From positions 1 to 64,000 of the forward strand of contig JACRIX010000013.1 in the NCBI GenBank assembly GCA_016215645.1: 64,000 nucleotides of DNA, written 5' to 3'. Positions within the stretch are counted from its first letter, which is position 1; each line of letters begins with the position of its first letter. Below, in pieces: positions 26,498-36,631 of the stretch. This DNA comes from Rhodocyclales bacterium (GTDB lineage: Bacteria; Pseudomonadota; Gammaproteobacteria; Burkholderiales; Rhodocyclaceae). Under the pieces are notes generated by a model that saw only the letters and a list, made by a program, of their open reading frames with translations, was not told the DNA's origin and ran no database searches. Both the position numbers and the translations under genes were made by a program.

Positions 26498-27427
26498 CTA
26501 TTCCAGCAGCTCTTTCGGAATGGGAAAGTTGACGTTCTCCGGCACGCCATCCAGAGTCTCGACCCCGCTCGCACCCAATGCCCTCAGGCGTTCGACCACC
26601 CCATTTACAAGGACTTCGGGAGCGGACGCGCCGGCGGTGACGCCCACCCGGGTGGCGCCGCCCAGCCAGGCGGCATCGATCTGGTCGGCACCGTCCACCA
26701 GGTAGGCGGCGACGCCGCTGATTGCCGCAACTTCACGCAGGCGATTGGAATTGGAACTGTTCTTCGAGCCGACGACGATGACTCGGTCCACCTGGCCCGC
26801 CAGTGCCTTCACCGCATCCTGACGATTCTGGGTCGCATAGCAGATGTCGTCCTTGCGCGGACCGACGATCTTCGGAAACCGCGCAGTCAGCGCATGCACG
26901 ATGACCCGTGCATCATCGACCGAAAGCGTGGTCTGCGTCACATAGGCCAGCGGAGGAACATTGCCCGTACGGATTTCCAGCCGCGTGACATCGTCTACGT
27001 TCTCGACGAGATACATTTTTCCGGTGGCCTGCCCCATGGTGCCTTCCACCTCGGGATGCCCCTTGTGCCCGATCATGACGATTTCGTAGCCCTGCTTGTG
27101 CAGACGCGCCACCTCCATGTGCACCTTGGTCACCAGCGGACAGGTCGCGTCATACACGCGCAGGCCGCGAGCATCAGCCTCCTGCCGGACCGACTGCGGC
27201 ACGCCGTGGGCGCTGAAAATCACTGTCGCGCCGTCCGGAACCTCGGCCAGTTCCTCGACGAACACAGCGCCCTTGGCTTTGAGTCCATCGACCACGTAAC
27301 GGTTGTGTACCACCTCGTGACGCACATAGATCGGGGCGCCGAATTTTTCCAGCGCGCGTTCGACGATGGCGATTGCGCGCTCGACGCCGGCACAGAAACC
27401 ACGGGGGTTGGCCAGGAATATCTGCAT
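26498..27427 (-). CDS. ispH: 4-hydroxy-3-methylbut-2-enyl diphosphate reductase
   Basis: 309 aa. Starts [19 protein letters not shown]; three [4Fe-4S] cysteines are in [14 protein letters not shown] and the later [10 protein letters not shown]. It makes IPP and DMAPP in the last step of the MEP isoprenoid pathway. A longer upstream frame is rejected since ATG 27427 shares a base with the fkpB stop (TAATG), the classic coupled arrangement. Confidence 0.96.
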   Translation of the reverse strand: MQIFLANPRGFCAGVERAIAIVERALEKFGAPIYVRHEVVHNRYVVDGLKAKGAVFVEELAEVPDGATVIFSAHGVPQSVRQEADARGLRVYDATCPLVTKVHMEVARLHKQGYEIVMIGHKGHPEVEGTMGQATGKMYLVENVDDVTRLEIRTGNVPPLAYVTQTTLSVDDARVIVHALTARFPKIVGPRKDDICYATQNRQDAVKALAGQVDRVIVVGSKNSSNSNRLREVAAISGVAAYLVDGADQIDAAWLGGATRVGVTAGASAPEVLVNGVVERLRALGASGVETLDGVPENVNFPIPKELLE

Positions 27428-27858
27428 TACATGATCCCCAACACTTCGACTTCGAAGCGGATCGACTTTCCGGCCAGCGGATGGTTGAAATCGACCAGCA
27501 CCGCCTCGGCATCGAGTTCGCGCACCATGCCCGTGAATTTTTCTCCGGCGGGCGAAGCGAATTCGATCAGACCATGGAGTTCGGGCGAGGCTCCCGCAGG
27601 CAAGTCGGCGATCCCGATCCGCTGCACCAATTGCGGATTGTGCACGCCGAAGGCCTGGTCGGGATCGAGCAGGAAAACATGGCGCTCGCCCGGGCTGATG
27701 CCGATGATGCAACGCTCCAGCATCGGTGCCAGTTCGCCGGTACCCAGTTGCAGTGTCGCGGGCCCGGTGCCGAAGGTGCTCACCAGTTCGATGTCGTCGC
27801 TGTTGGCGACACGGTAATGCAGGGCGATGTAGCTGTCGGGTTGAACGGTTTCGCTCAC
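27427..27858 (-). CDS. fkpB: FKBP-type peptidyl-prolyl isomerase (FkpB/SlpA)
   Basis: 143 aa. An FKBP core with an IF domain insert: [37 protein letters not shown], and a C-terminal [21 protein letters not shown]. The GTG start at 27858 overlaps the lspA stop (GTGA) and has AAGGA upstream. Conserved lspA-fkpB-ispH order as in many proteobacteria. Confidence 0.93.
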   Translation of the reverse strand: MSETVQPDSYIALHYRVANSDDIELVSTFGTGPATLQLGTGELAPMLERCIIGISPGERHVFLLDPDQAFGVHNPQLVQRIGIADLPAGASPELHGLIEFASPAGEKFTGMVRELDAEAVLVDFNHPLAGKSIRFEVEVLGIM

Positions 27859-28358
27859 GGGCTTTCCTTGGGTTGACGCCATTGCTGCAGCAGCATCAAG
27901 GCGACACCGATAGTGATGGCCGAGTCGGCCACGTTGAATGCCGGCCAATGATAGCCGGCGAAATGAAAATCGAGGAAGTCGACCACGGCATCGAAGCGCA
28001 GGCGGTCGACAACATTGCCCAGCGCACCACCGAGAATCAGTGATAGCGCCAAGGGCAATAGCTTCTCACCGGCATGCTGGCGCAGCATGATCACCAGCCA
28101 GACCGATACGCTCAGCGCCAGCACGACGAAGAACCACTTCTGCCAACCCCCGGCGCCCGCCAGGAAACTGAAGGAGGCGCCTGGATTCAGCACCAGCACC
28201 AGGTTGAAGAAGGACGTGACCGCCACGCTCTCCATCACGCGAAAACCGTCGATCACCCACTGCTTGGTCACCTGATCGAGAACCACGACCAGGGCCGCCA
28301 GGGCCAGCCAAAAGGGCAGTCCGCGTTTCACTTCAGGCGAAACTGCGCGCCTCGCCAT
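27855..28358 (-). CDS. lspA: Lipoprotein signal peptidase II
   Basis: 167 aa, four membrane helices. It has [36 protein letters not shown] and FNVADS, which include the two catalytic aspartates. It cleaves prolipoproteins at the inner membrane. The start lies inside the ileS 3' end (26-bp overlap). Confidence 0.96.
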   Translation of the reverse strand: MARRAVSPEVKRGLPFWLALAALVVVLDQVTKQWVIDGFRVMESVAVTSFFNLVLVLNPGASFSFLAGAGGWQKWFFVVLALSVSVWLVIMLRQHAGEKLLPLALSLILGGALGNVVDRLRFDAVVDFLDFHFAGYHWPAFNVADSAITIGVALMLLQQWRQPKESP

Positions 28359-31131
28359 CGCCGTGTAGATTGCTCACGCAGCGACCGCACAACTCCGGGT
28401 GCCCCACTTCGCCACCGACATCCTCGCGCCAGTGCCAGCAACGGGCGCATTTAACGTGCGTGGTCGGAACGACGGCAACGCCCTCCGCATCCGCACCATC
28501 GACACGAACCAGCGTGGTTTTCGAGCAGATCAGTACAAAGCGCAGGTCATCGCCCAGCGACTCCAGCAGGGAGTGCTTGTCCCCGCTGACACGGATCTCG
28601 ACTTCAGCCTGCAAAGATGAACCGATCTTGCCTGCCTCGCGCTGTGCCTCCATGGCCTTGGTCACCTCCGCACGCACTTCGCGCAGTTGAGTCCACCGTG
28701 CCGTCAGCGCCGACTCTTCGGCCTGGTCAGGCAGCGTGTGCCAGGTCGCCAGCATGACGCTCTCGCCTTGGCGTGTCACCGACCAGATCTCTTCGGCGGT
28801 GAACGACAGCACCGGGGCCATCAGGCGCGTCACCGTCTGCAGGATGTGCCACAGCGCACTCTGCGCGGCGCGGCGCGGCACCGAGTCGGCTGCCGTGGTG
28901 TACAAGCGGTCCTTGAGGATGTCGAGGTAGAAGGCACCAAGGTCCTCGGAGCAGAAATTCATCAGCGCCTGTACCACCTTGTGGAACTCAAAGCGCTCGA
29001 AATCGGCAGCGCACTGCGCCTGCAGTTTGCGCGTCAGCGCCAGCGCGTAACGGTCGGCTTCCAGCCACTGCTCCACCGGCAGCATCTGCGTCGTCGGGTC
29101 AAAATCGGCGGTATTGGCAAGCAGGAAGCGCAGGGTGTTGCGCAGGCGTCGATAGACCTCGACCACTCGGGCCAGGATTTCCTTGGAGATCGACAGCTCT
29201 CCCGAATAATCGGTGGCGGCCACCCACAGGCGCAGGATCTCCGCTCCCAGGGTATCCGACACCTCCTGGGGCGCGACGACATTACCCTTGGACTTGGACA
29301 TCTTCATGCCCTTGCCATCGACCACGAAACCATGGGTCAGCAGGCCCTTGTATGGTGCGCGGCCATCGATGGCGGCACCGGTCAGCAGCGAGGAATGGAA
29401 CCAGCCGCGATGCTGGTCCGAACCTTCGAGGTAGAGGTCGGCGGGGTAGCTCGACTCAGCCTGGTGCGAGCCGCGCAGCACGGTGCGGTGCGTGGTGCCG
29501 GAATCGAACCAGACATCGAGGGTATCGCGCATCTTGTCGAAATTGGCGGCGTCCTCGCCCAGCAGGTCTTCGGCGTCGAGGCTGAACCAGCCTTCGATGC
29601 CCTGCTGTTCGACCCGTTTGGCGACAGCTTCCAGCAGTTCCAGGGTACGTGGATGGGGCTCGCCGGTTTCCTTGTGCAGGAAAAAGGGAATCGGCACGCC
29701 CCAGTTGCGCTGGCGCGAGACGCACCAGTCGGGCCGATTGGCGATCATCGAGTGCAGGCGCGCCTGGCCCCAGTCGGGATAGAAGGTAGTCGCCTCGACG
29801 GCGGCCAACGCGGCGTCACGCAGGCTGGGCTGGCCGTCCGCCTCGCGCCGCTCCATGCCGACGAACCATTGCGTCGTGGCGCGATAGATGATCGCCGTCT
29901 TGTGGCGCCAGCAGTGCATGTAGCTATGGACAATCTCCGCGCTTCCGAACAGGCAGCCGGTCTCGGCAATCTTCTCGATGATCAGCGGGTTGGCTTTCCA
30001 GACGAACATGCCGCCAAAAAAGGGCAGCGTCGACGCGAACACGCCATCGCCCTGCACCGGCGTCAGGATCTCGTCGTTGTGCATGCCATGCTTGCGGCAG
30101 GAGTCGAAGTCCTCCAGGCCATAGGCCGGCGCGCTATGGACGATGCCGGTACCGGCATCCAGGGTCACGTACTCGCCCAGATACACCGGCGAGGCACGGT
30201 CGTAGAACGGATGGCGGAACTTGACCAGGGCCAGCGCCGCCCCTTTGCAGGCGCCCAGCACCTGGCCTTCAAGGCCATAGCGTTCCAGCGCGGCAGCGCG
30301 CAACTCGGCGGCGAGGATCAGGCAGCCGCGGCTGGTCTGCACCAATTCATAGGTAAATTCCGGATGCATGTTGAGCGCCTGGTTGCCCGGAATGGTCCAG
30401 GGCGTCGTGGTCCAGATCACCGTGAAGCAGTCACCCGCCGGCAGCGCGGCGATGCCGAAGGCATGGGCGATGCGCACGCGCTCCGAGTCATCCAGACGGA
30501 AGCCGACGTCGATCGCTGGCGATTTCTTGTCCTGGTACTCCACCTCGGCCTCGGCCAGTGCCGAACCACAATCGAAACACCAATTAACCGGCTTCAAGCC
30601 CTTGAACAGGTAGCCGCGGCGATACAACTCGCCGACGGCGCGGATCTCGTCGGCCTCGTTGGCGAAGGCCATGGTCAGGTAGGGATTGTCCCAATCGCCG
30701 AGCACACCGAGGCGGATGAAATCCTTCTTCTGCCGCGCCACCTGCTCGGTGGCGTAGCTGCGACACAGCTCGCGCGCCTTGTCGCCAGCCAGGTGCTTGC
30801 CATGGGTCTTTTCGATCTGGTGCTCGATCGGCAGGCCATGGCAATCCCAGCCCGGAACGTAGGGCGCATCGAAGCCGGCCATGGTTTTTGAGCGGACGAT
30901 GATGTCCTTGAGGATCTTGTTCACCGCGTGGCCGATATGGATGTCGCCATTGGCATAGGGCGGGCCGTCGTGCAGCACGAAGCGCGGACGACCCTTGGCC
31001 ACTTCGCGGATGCGCTGGTAGAGCCTGCCGTCCTGCCATTCCTGGATCCAGCCCGGCTCGCGCTTGGCAAGATCGCCGCGCATCGGGAAGGGCGTGTCGG
31101 GCATGTTGAGGGTTTTGCGATAGTCAGCCAT
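28333..31131 (-). CDS. ileS: Isoleucyl-tRNA synthetase
   Basis: 932 aa class I synthetase. HIGH motif ([14 protein letters not shown]), the CP1 editing domain, [10 protein letters not shown], and a C-terminal zinc finger CARCWHW...CGRCVSNL. The [19 protein letters not shown] start at 31131 overlaps ribF by 8 bp, as expected for ribF-ileS-lspA operons. An iterated 10-mer copy sits at 28706. Confidence 0.97.
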   Translation of the reverse strand: MADYRKTLNMPDTPFPMRGDLAKREPGWIQEWQDGRLYQRIREVAKGRPRFVLHDGPPYANGDIHIGHAVNKILKDIIVRSKTMAGFDAPYVPGWDCHGLPIEHQIEKTHGKHLAGDKARELCRSYATEQVARQKKDFIRLGVLGDWDNPYLTMAFANEADEIRAVGELYRRGYLFKGLKPVNWCFDCGSALAEAEVEYQDKKSPAIDVGFRLDDSERVRIAHAFGIAALPAGDCFTVIWTTTPWTIPGNQALNMHPEFTYELVQTSRGCLILAAELRAAALERYGLEGQVLGACKGAALALVKFRHPFYDRASPVYLGEYVTLDAGTGIVHSAPAYGLEDFDSCRKHGMHNDEILTPVQGDGVFASTLPFFGGMFVWKANPLIIEKIAETGCLFGSAEIVHSYMHCWRHKTAIIYRATTQWFVGMERREADGQPSLRDAALAAVEATTFYPDWGQARLHSMIANRPDWCVSRQRNWGVPIPFFLHKETGEPHPRTLELLEAVAKRVEQQGIEGWFSLDAEDLLGEDAANFDKMRDTLDVWFDSGTTHRTVLRGSHQAESSYPADLYLEGSDQHRGWFHSSLLTGAAIDGRAPYKGLLTHGFVVDGKGMKMSKSKGNVVAPQEVSDTLGAEILRLWVAATDYSGELSISKEILARVVEVYRRLRNTLRFLLANTADFDPTTQMLPVEQWLEADRYALALTRKLQAQCAADFERFEFHKVVQALMNFCSEDLGAFYLDILKDRLYTTAADSVPRRAAQSALWHILQTVTRLMAPVLSFTAEEIWSVTRQGESVMLATWHTLPDQAEESALTARWTQLREVRAEVTKAMEAQREAGKIGSSLQAEVEIRVSGDKHSLLESLGDDLRFVLICSKTTLVRVDGADAEGVAVVPTTHVKCARCWHWREDVGGEVGHPELCGRCVSNLHGDGEARSFA

Positions 31132-32074
31132 GGGTCTTGCCATCGGGGAAACAGGTTTTGAAATAGCTGCGCACATTGGTGACATCGCGCGCGATTTGCG
31201 CCTTGAGCGCGTCAAGTGATTCGAACTTGGCCTCGTTGCGCAGCTTGTGCATGAAGTTCACATCGACGTGCTTGCCGTAGATATCGCGATCGAAATCCAG
31301 CAGGTGCACTTCCAGCACCGGCTTCATGCCCTCGGCCACTGTGGGCCGCACACCGATATTGGCGGCCCCGGGTAAGGGCCCGGAATCGATGCCGGACACG
31401 GTCACGGCAAACACGCCGGAAAGCGGCAAGCGCTTGCGACGCACCTGGATGTTCGCCGTCGGGAAGCCGATGGTGCGGCCGATCTTCTTGCCGTCCATGA
31501 CGCGGCCCGCGATGACGAATGGACGGCCCAGCAGGCTCTCGGCACGCTCGATATCGCCGGCGGCCAGCGCTTCGCGTACCGCCGAACTGGAAACCCGCAG
31601 GCCACCGAAATCGACGGTATGCATGGCCTCGACAACAAAACGATGCGCCTGCCCGGCCTGCTGCAGCAAAGCGAAATCGCCGCCGCGCGCCTTGCCGAAG
31701 CGGAAGTCGTCGCCGATGATCAGGTGCCTCACAGACAGGCCGCGAACCAGGATCTGCTCGATGAACTGGTCTGCGGTCAGCGCGGCCAGCTTGCGGTCGA
31801 AACGACAGACATGGACGCGATCGACGCCGCACTCCGCCAACAACTCGAGCTTGTCGCGCATGCTGGCCAGGCGCGCGGGAGCCTGATCCGGAGCGAACAG
31901 CTCGCGCGGGTGCGGCTCGAAAGTCAGCACGGTCGCCGGCAAGGCGAGGTCGCGCGCCTTGGCCTTCAATTCGTCGAGCAAGGCGCGATGCCCACGATGC
32001 ACGCCATCGAAGTTGCCGATGGTCAGCACCGTGGACGTCGTGGCCCGCTCGGGAACACCGCGAAAAACCTGCAT
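31124..32074 (-). CDS. ribF: Bifunctional riboflavin kinase / FAD synthetase
   Basis: 316 aa. The N-terminal FMN adenylyltransferase domain ([30 protein letters not shown]) is followed by a C-terminal kinase domain ([27 protein letters not shown]). It converts riboflavin to FMN and FAD, and is first in the ribF-ileS-lspA-fkpB-ispH chain. The sequence before ATG is poor in purines, so initiation may be weak. Confidence 0.95.
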   Translation of the reverse strand: MQVFRGVPERATTSTVLTIGNFDGVHRGHRALLDELKAKARDLALPATVLTFEPHPRELFAPDQAPARLASMRDKLELLAECGVDRVHVCRFDRKLAALTADQFIEQILVRGLSVRHLIIGDDFRFGKARGGDFALLQQAGQAHRFVVEAMHTVDFGGLRVSSSAVREALAAGDIERAESLLGRPFVIAGRVMDGKKIGRTIGFPTANIQVRRKRLPLSGVFAVTVSGIDSGPLPGAANIGVRPTVAEGMKPVLEVHLLDFDRDIYGKHVDVNFMHKLRNEAKFESLDALKAQIARDVTNVRSYFKTCFPDGKTHG

Positions 32075-32107
32075 GGGAAAGGAACGCGAGGAAAGGCGCG
32101 GATTATA

Positions 32108-33391
32108 TCAATCCAGCCGCGCCAGCCTGGACTTGGCGAGCGGCGGATTCTTGGCGAAATAGCGCCGGATTCCCTTGAGTATGGCCTCGGCCATGCGCTC
32201 CTGGTAGGCCTCGTCGTTCAGCCGCGCCTCTTCTTCCGGATTCGAGATGAAGGCGGTCTCGATCAGGATCGACGGGATGTCGGGCGCTTTGAGCACGGCA
32301 AAGCCGGCCTGCTCGACATGGGCCTTGTGCAGGGTGTTGATGCGTCCCAGTTCACCGAGGACGTCCTTGCCCAGCTTGAGACTGTCGTTGATGGTCGCGG
32401 TCTGCGACAAGTCCAGCAGCGTGCGTGCCAGGTACGGATCCTTGATGCCGAGATTGACGCCGCCGACGAGATCCGCCGCATTCTCCTTGTTCGCCAGCCA
32501 GCGCGCCGCCGAGCTGGATGCTCCGGTTTCGGACAGGACAAACACGCTGGAACCGCGCGCGGTGGGCTTGATGAAGGCATCCGCATGGACCGAAACGAAC
32601 AGATCGGCCTGCACCTTTCGTGCTTTCTGCACCCGCTGATGCAGGGGAATGAAGTAGTCGCCGTCGCGCGTCAGCACGGAGCGCATGTTGGGCGTGGCGT
32701 CGATCTTCTGCTTCAGCCGGCGTGCCACCGAAAGCGTGACATGCTTTTCATAACTGCCGCGGCGACCGATCGCACCGGGGTCCTCGCCGCCATGGCCGGG
32801 ATCGAGGACGATGGTGACGAGGCGCGCGATCTCCGGTTTCTGTTCGGGCCTGTCCGCCCCCGGTGGGGACGTCTCGACTGGCCGCCCCTCCCGGCCCAGC
32901 GTCGACTCGGCCTTGAGTCCGGGCTGGTCGGCCTTGTCCAGCAGCGCCATCAAGGGGTCGACAGGTTCGGCGGGATACAGGTCGAGTACCAGGCGATGGC
33001 CGTATTCGCCCACCGGCTTCAGTGCAAACACTTGCGGCTTGATCTCGCCCTTCAACTCGATCACCACCCGCACCACGCCCGGTTTGTTGCGTCCGGCACG
33101 AATCAGCTTGATGTAGGGATCGGCCTCGATGATCTTGGCCGGCAGGCTTTGCAACACGTGGTTGAACTCGACGCCTTCGAGGTCAAGCACCAGCCGCTCG
33201 GGATCCTTGACCAGACTGTGGGTGTAGCGAATCGCCTGGTCGTGCTCCAGCGTCACCCGCGTGTAATCGCGCGCCGGCCAGACACGCACGGCCAGAATGC
33301 TGCTGATCGCCGTGGCACCAGCGCCGACTTTCGTGACCAGCAGCGTCAGGCCGGCGGCGGCGTATTTGAGGATGTCACGCCGGCGAGGCAT
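32108..33391 (-). CDS. amiC: N-acetylmuramoyl-L-alanine amidase (AmiC-type, AMIN + Amidase_3)
   Basis: 427 aa. The twin-arginine-like signal RRRDILKYAAAGLTLLV suggests Tat export, as for E. coli AmiC. An AMIN domain (about residues 35-140) binds septal peptidoglycan. The catalytic Amidase_3 domain has VLDPGHGGEDPGAIG, SYEKHVTL and SVHADAF as zinc ligands. It splits daughter cells. The start overlaps the end of tsaE by 46 bp. An iterated 10-mer is encoded within the signal-peptide region (VTKVGAGA). Confidence 0.93.
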   Translation of the reverse strand: MPRRRDILKYAAAGLTLLVTKVGAGATAISSILAVRVWPARDYTRVTLEHDQAIRYTHSLVKDPERLVLDLEGVEFNHVLQSLPAKIIEADPYIKLIRAGRNKPGVVRVVIELKGEIKPQVFALKPVGEYGHRLVLDLYPAEPVDPLMALLDKADQPGLKAESTLGREGRPVETSPPGADRPEQKPEIARLVTIVLDPGHGGEDPGAIGRRGSYEKHVTLSVARRLKQKIDATPNMRSVLTRDGDYFIPLHQRVQKARKVQADLFVSVHADAFIKPTARGSSVFVLSETGASSSAARWLANKENAADLVGGVNLGIKDPYLARTLLDLSQTATINDSLKLGKDVLGELGRINTLHKAHVEQAGFAVLKAPDIPSILIETAFISNPEEEARLNDEAYQERMAEAILKGIRRYFAKNPPLAKSRLARLD

Positions 33392-33846
33392 GTTTGCCCT
33401 CGTTCACTGCCAGCCGAAATGAGGGCCAGGCGTCCCTCCGGCGCAACACCGGTGGCCACCCGCAATTCAATATGGATATCCGCCGCCGGCAGGTAAGGCA
33501 CGGCCTTGTCCGGCCATTCGACCAGACAGATTCCTGCTGCTGAAAAATATTCGTCGAGCCCGGCATCGAGATATTCTTCCGCTTGGTTGAATCTATAGAA
33601 ATCAAAGTGATAGAAGTTTAATCCAGAAACCACGTGAACTTCAACCAAAGTATAGGTCGGGCTCTTTACCGGCCCGGTTTCGCCAGCGGCGCGCAACAGT
33701 CCGCGCACCAGCGTGGTCTTGCCGGCACCCAGGTCGCCATCCAGCCAAACCACCATGCCGGGCCGCAGCAGCGCCGCCAGGCGCGCACCCAGCGCGGTTG
33801 TTGCGGCTTCGTCGGCGAGGGCTAACGTAAGATGTTCGGCATGCAT
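33346..33846 (-). CDS. tsaE: tRNA t6A modification ATPase TsaE
   Basis: 166 aa. Walker A GDLGAGKTTLVRGLL, switch SPTYTLVE, and HFDFYR and LVEWPDKA typical of TsaE/YjeE. It partners TsaB-TsaD and the Sua5/TsaC product to make N6-threonylcarbamoyladenosine at tRNA position 37 (a Sua5 gene is at 53061). The C-terminal 15 residues overlap amiC. Start chosen at MHAEHLTLAL. Confidence 0.93.
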   Translation of the reverse strand: MHAEHLTLALADEAATTALGARLAALLRPGMVVWLDGDLGAGKTTLVRGLLRAAGETGPVKSPTYTLVEVHVVSGLNFYHFDFYRFNQAEEYLDAGLDEYFSAAGICLVEWPDKAVPYLPAADIHIELRVATGVAPEGRLALISAGSERGQTCLAGVTSSNTPPPA

Positions 33847-33858
33847 GAACGTGGCGAC

Positions 33859-34935
33859 ATGGATCAAACGGCAACGGCGCAATTGAAAGACGACATCCGC
33901 CGCTGGGGACGCGAACTGGGATTCGACGCCATCGGCTTCGCCGGCATCGACCTCGGCCCGGCAGAAGCCGGACTGGCCGCCTGGCTCGCGGCGGGCTGCC
34001 ACGGCGAGATGGATTATATGGCCGGGCACCGCAGCGACTCCGGTTTCAAGCGCGCCCGCCCCGCCGAGTTGGTACCGGGAACGCTCAGCATCATCACCGC
34101 GCGTCTGAATTACCGTAGTGCGAGCGCCGACTCTCAGGCGACACTTGCCAATCCCGAGGCCGCGTTTGTTTCGCGCTACGCCGTTGGCCGCGACTATCAC
34201 AAGCTGCTGCGCCACCGTCTGCAGCAGCTTGCCAACCGCATCGAGCAGCAAATCGGGGCTTTCGGCTATCGCGTGTTCACGGATTCAGCGCCGGTCATGG
34301 AGGCTGAACTCGCGGCCAACAGCGGCCTCGGTTGGCGCGGCAAGCACAGCCTGCTGCTGGATCGCGAGGCCGGATCGTATTTCTTTCTCGGCGAAATCTT
34401 CGTCGACCTGGCGCTGCCTGCCGACAGCCCGGTCACCGACCACTGCGGGCTTTGTACCGCCTGCATCGACGCCTGTCCGACGGCGGCAATCACCGAGCCC
34501 TACCGGCTGGACGCGCGGCTGTGCGTTTCCTACCTGACGATCGAGTTGAAAGGCGCCATCCCGGAGGCACTGCGGCCCGCGCTGGGCAACCGTATCTATG
34601 GCTGCGATGACTGCCAGCTCGCCTGTCCGTGGAATCGATTCGCGCCACTGACGCGCGAAGCCGACTTTGCGCCACGCCACACGCTGGATCAGGCGCGCCT
34701 GATTGACTTGTTCGCCTGGACGGAAGCGGAATTCAAGGAGCGGCTCGCCGGTTCGGCGATTCGCCGCATCGGCCACGAACGCTGGCTGCGCAATATCGCC
34801 GTCGCCCTGGGCAACGCGCCCAAGGGCGAGGAGGTCATCGCCGCACTGCTAGGTCGCGCAGACCATCCTTCGCCGCTGGTTCGCGAGCATGTGGTCTGGG
34901 CGCTGGCGCGCCATGGCGTGGAGGCCTCGGGCTAA
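33859..34935 (+). CDS. queG: Epoxyqueuosine reductase
   Basis: 358 aa. Two [4Fe-4S] clusters appear in CGLCTACIDACP and CDDCQLACPWN, the cobalamin-binding region in the N-terminal half, and a HEAT-like tail (HPSPLVREHVVWALARHG). Last step of queuosine synthesis. Three in-frame ATGs exist (33832, 33841, 33859); 33859 gives the N-terminus that matches family length and avoids overlapping divergent tsaE. Its 3' end overlaps the convergent sulfurtransferase by 4 bp. Confidence 0.92.
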   Translation: MDQTATAQLKDDIRRWGRELGFDAIGFAGIDLGPAEAGLAAWLAAGCHGEMDYMAGHRSDSGFKRARPAELVPGTLSIITARLNYRSASADSQATLANPEAAFVSRYAVGRDYHKLLRHRLQQLANRIEQQIGAFGYRVFTDSAPVMEAELAANSGLGWRGKHSLLLDREAGSYFFLGEIFVDLALPADSPVTDHCGLCTACIDACPTAAITEPYRLDARLCVSYLTIELKGAIPEALRPALGNRIYGCDDCQLACPWNRFAPLTREADFAPRHTLDQARLIDLFAWTEAEFKERLAGSAIRRIGHERWLRNIAVALGNAPKGEEVIAALLGRADHPSPLVREHVVWALARHGVEASG

Positions 34936-35774
34936 CGCGCCACCGGGCGTGACGGATCGGCGCACCACTCGCTCCACGATCCGGGATAGAGCTTGGACCC
35001 GGCAAGCCCTGCAACTTCCATGGCGAGCAGATTGTGGCAAGCCGTGACGCCGGATCCGCATTGCTGGACAACCTCGGCAGGCGCACGGTCGCCCAGCAGG
35101 GCATTGAACTCCGCGCGCAGTTCGGTCGCGGGCTTGAAGAAGCAACCGGCATCGTCGAGGTTCTCGAAATAAAAACGGTTGATCGCCCCGGGGATATGTC
35201 CGCCGACCGGATCGAGGGTTTCGTTCTCGCCGCGAAAGCGTTCCGGGCTGCGCGCATCGAGAATCAGACGGGCTCCAGACTTCATGTCGTCGAGCACCTG
35301 CGCCGTACTCACCGCCGCATCGTGCGGACGCGCGATGAAATTTCTCGGCGTCACCACCGGCACCCGCTCCTCCAGCGCTCGCTTGCTGCGCCTCCACCCC
35401 GCCAGGCCGCCATCGAGTACCGCCACGCTATCGTGCCCAAGCCAGCGCAACATCCACCACAAGCGCGACGCAAATATCCCACCCTCATTGTCGTAGGCGA
35501 CAACCTGCACTGACGCATCGACGCCGCATTCCGACATGCGTCGCGCAAATATATCGATCCCGGGCAAGGGATGGCGACCGTTTCCGCCCGTCTTGGCGCC
35601 GGAAAGGTCCTGGTCCAGATGCAGGAACAGCGCGCCCGGAATGTGGCCCTTGGCGTAGGCCTGGCGACCATATTCCGTGTTCTTCAAGTCATGCCGGCAA
35701 TCAAAAAGGCACCACTCGGGGTGAGCAGCGACATCATCAACGCTAACGAGCAAACCGTTCGACGACGAACTCAT
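34932..35774 (-). CDS. sseA: Sulfurtransferase, 3-mercaptopyruvate type (two rhodanese domains)
   Basis: 280 aa. Tandem rhodanese domains: an inactive N-terminal (FDCRHDL..., AYAKGHIPGALFLHLD) and a C-terminal one with the active loop QCGSGVTA, the form seen in mercaptopyruvate rather than thiosulfate enzymes. Start ATG 35774 follows GCGGAAG; it overlaps the upstream STAS gene end by 4 bp. Confidence 0.88.
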   Translation of the reverse strand: MSSSSNGLLVSVDDVAAHPEWCLFDCRHDLKNTEYGRQAYAKGHIPGALFLHLDQDLSGAKTGGNGRHPLPGIDIFARRMSECGVDASVQVVAYDNEGGIFASRLWWMLRWLGHDSVAVLDGGLAGWRRSKRALEERVPVVTPRNFIARPHDAAVSTAQVLDDMKSGARLILDARSPERFRGENETLDPVGGHIPGAINRFYFENLDDAGCFFKPATELRAEFNALLGDRAPAEVVQQCGSGVTACHNLLAMEVAGLAGSKLYPGSWSEWCADPSRPVAR

Positions 35775-36124
35775 TCTTCCGCTTCCGCGAGCCAGGCGCG
35801 CGCTTCGGCCTCTTCTTCGAATACGGTCAGGTCGGCATTCACAAAGAGCTGGGACAACCAGGCGCTCCACGCCACCCATTGGCTGTTGGTGATCACCGCA
35901 ATGCGCCGGAAGTCTCCAGCATGCGCCTGCGAGAAGCGAATTTCCTCCCAGGCGACGTCCAGGGTGAAGTCGGCCATTTCACGCAGATCAACCAGCAGAT
36001 CCACCGGCCCGGAGAACTTGATCTCGTAAAGGACGAGTTCCTCGAATTCCTTGAAGTCCGACAAAGTGAATTCGCCGAGGACGGCAAATTCAACGAGATG
36101 TGCCTGATGCTGGGTCGTGATCAT
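35771..36124 (-). CDS. SpoIIAA-like / STAS-fold protein
   Basis: 117 aa. MITTQHQAHLVEFAVLGEFT, then PVDLLVDLREMADFTLDVAWEE, and a C-terminal LFVNADLTVFEEEAEARAWL. This is the UPF/SpoIIAA-like (DUF3478) pattern; function unknown. A strong AAGGAGA site supports the short start over a longer frame to 36166. Operon with sseA through an ATGA-type overlap. Confidence 0.8.
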   Translation of the reverse strand: MITTQHQAHLVEFAVLGEFTLSDFKEFEELVLYEIKFSGPVDLLVDLREMADFTLDVAWEEIRFSQAHAGDFRRIAVITNSQWVAWSAWLSQLFVNADLTVFEEEAEARAWLAEAEE

Positions 36125-36210
36125 GATGGTTCTCCTTTGCCCCCAGAATAATCGGCGGAGACCCAAAAGACAATGCGTCCGCCCGCGAAAGCACGGGGAC
36201 TTCAGCAGCG

Positions 36211-36232
36211 AAAAAGCCCGCGATGCGCGGGC
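36211..36232 (-). terminator. Intrinsic terminator of the HU gene
   Basis: Minus-strand GCCCGCG-CAT-CGCGGGC followed by TTTTT, 28 bp after the HU stop. Confidence 0.9.
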
Positions 36233-36259
36233 TCTCTCTGGCCGGTGTCAGGGTCGGCC

Positions 36260-36550
36260 CTACTTCTTGGCCTTCTTTCCCGCCACCGCCTGCTTGAAGC
36301 CGGAACCGGCGCTGAACTTCGGCACGGTGGTTGCGGGGATCTTGAGGCTGGCCCCGGTCTTCGGGTTCTTGCCGGTGCGTGCGGCGCGCTTGGCCGACTT
36401 GAAGGTGCCGAACCCTACCAGGGTCACGGTATCGCCCTTCGAAACGGCCTTGACCACGGCGGCCATGATTCCATCCAGCGCCTTGCCTGCGGCCGCCTTG
36501 CTGATGTCGGCCTCCCTGGCGGCGATTTCGATCAGTTCTGCCTTATTCAT
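36260..36550 (-). CDS. hupB: HU-family nucleoid protein
   Basis: 96 aa. Starts MNKAELIEIAAREADISKAA; DNA-binding beta arm around GFGTFKSAKRAARTGKNPKTG; lysine tail AGKKAKK. It bends and compacts DNA as a dimer. Preceded by GGAGGAATATAAGGA. Confidence 0.95.
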   Translation of the reverse strand: MNKAELIEIAAREADISKAAAGKALDGIMAAVVKAVSKGDTVTLVGFGTFKSAKRAARTGKNPKTGASLKIPATTVPKFSAGSGFKQAVAGKKAKK

Positions 36551-36631
36551 TCCTTATATTCCTCCGGTTGTTTGCGGGTAACCCGCGCGGGAAATAGTTT
36601 AATCCCCCCCCTCGCGGGGCGACCAAGGAAT

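Noticed and set aside
26498-27712. Longer ispH reading to 27712
   Set aside because: The added N-terminus overlaps fkpB in another frame; [12 protein letters not shown] is the family start.
28687-30891. 734-codon plus-strand frame opposite ileS
   Set aside because: Antisense shadow of ileS; low-complexity R/G/H/Q composition.
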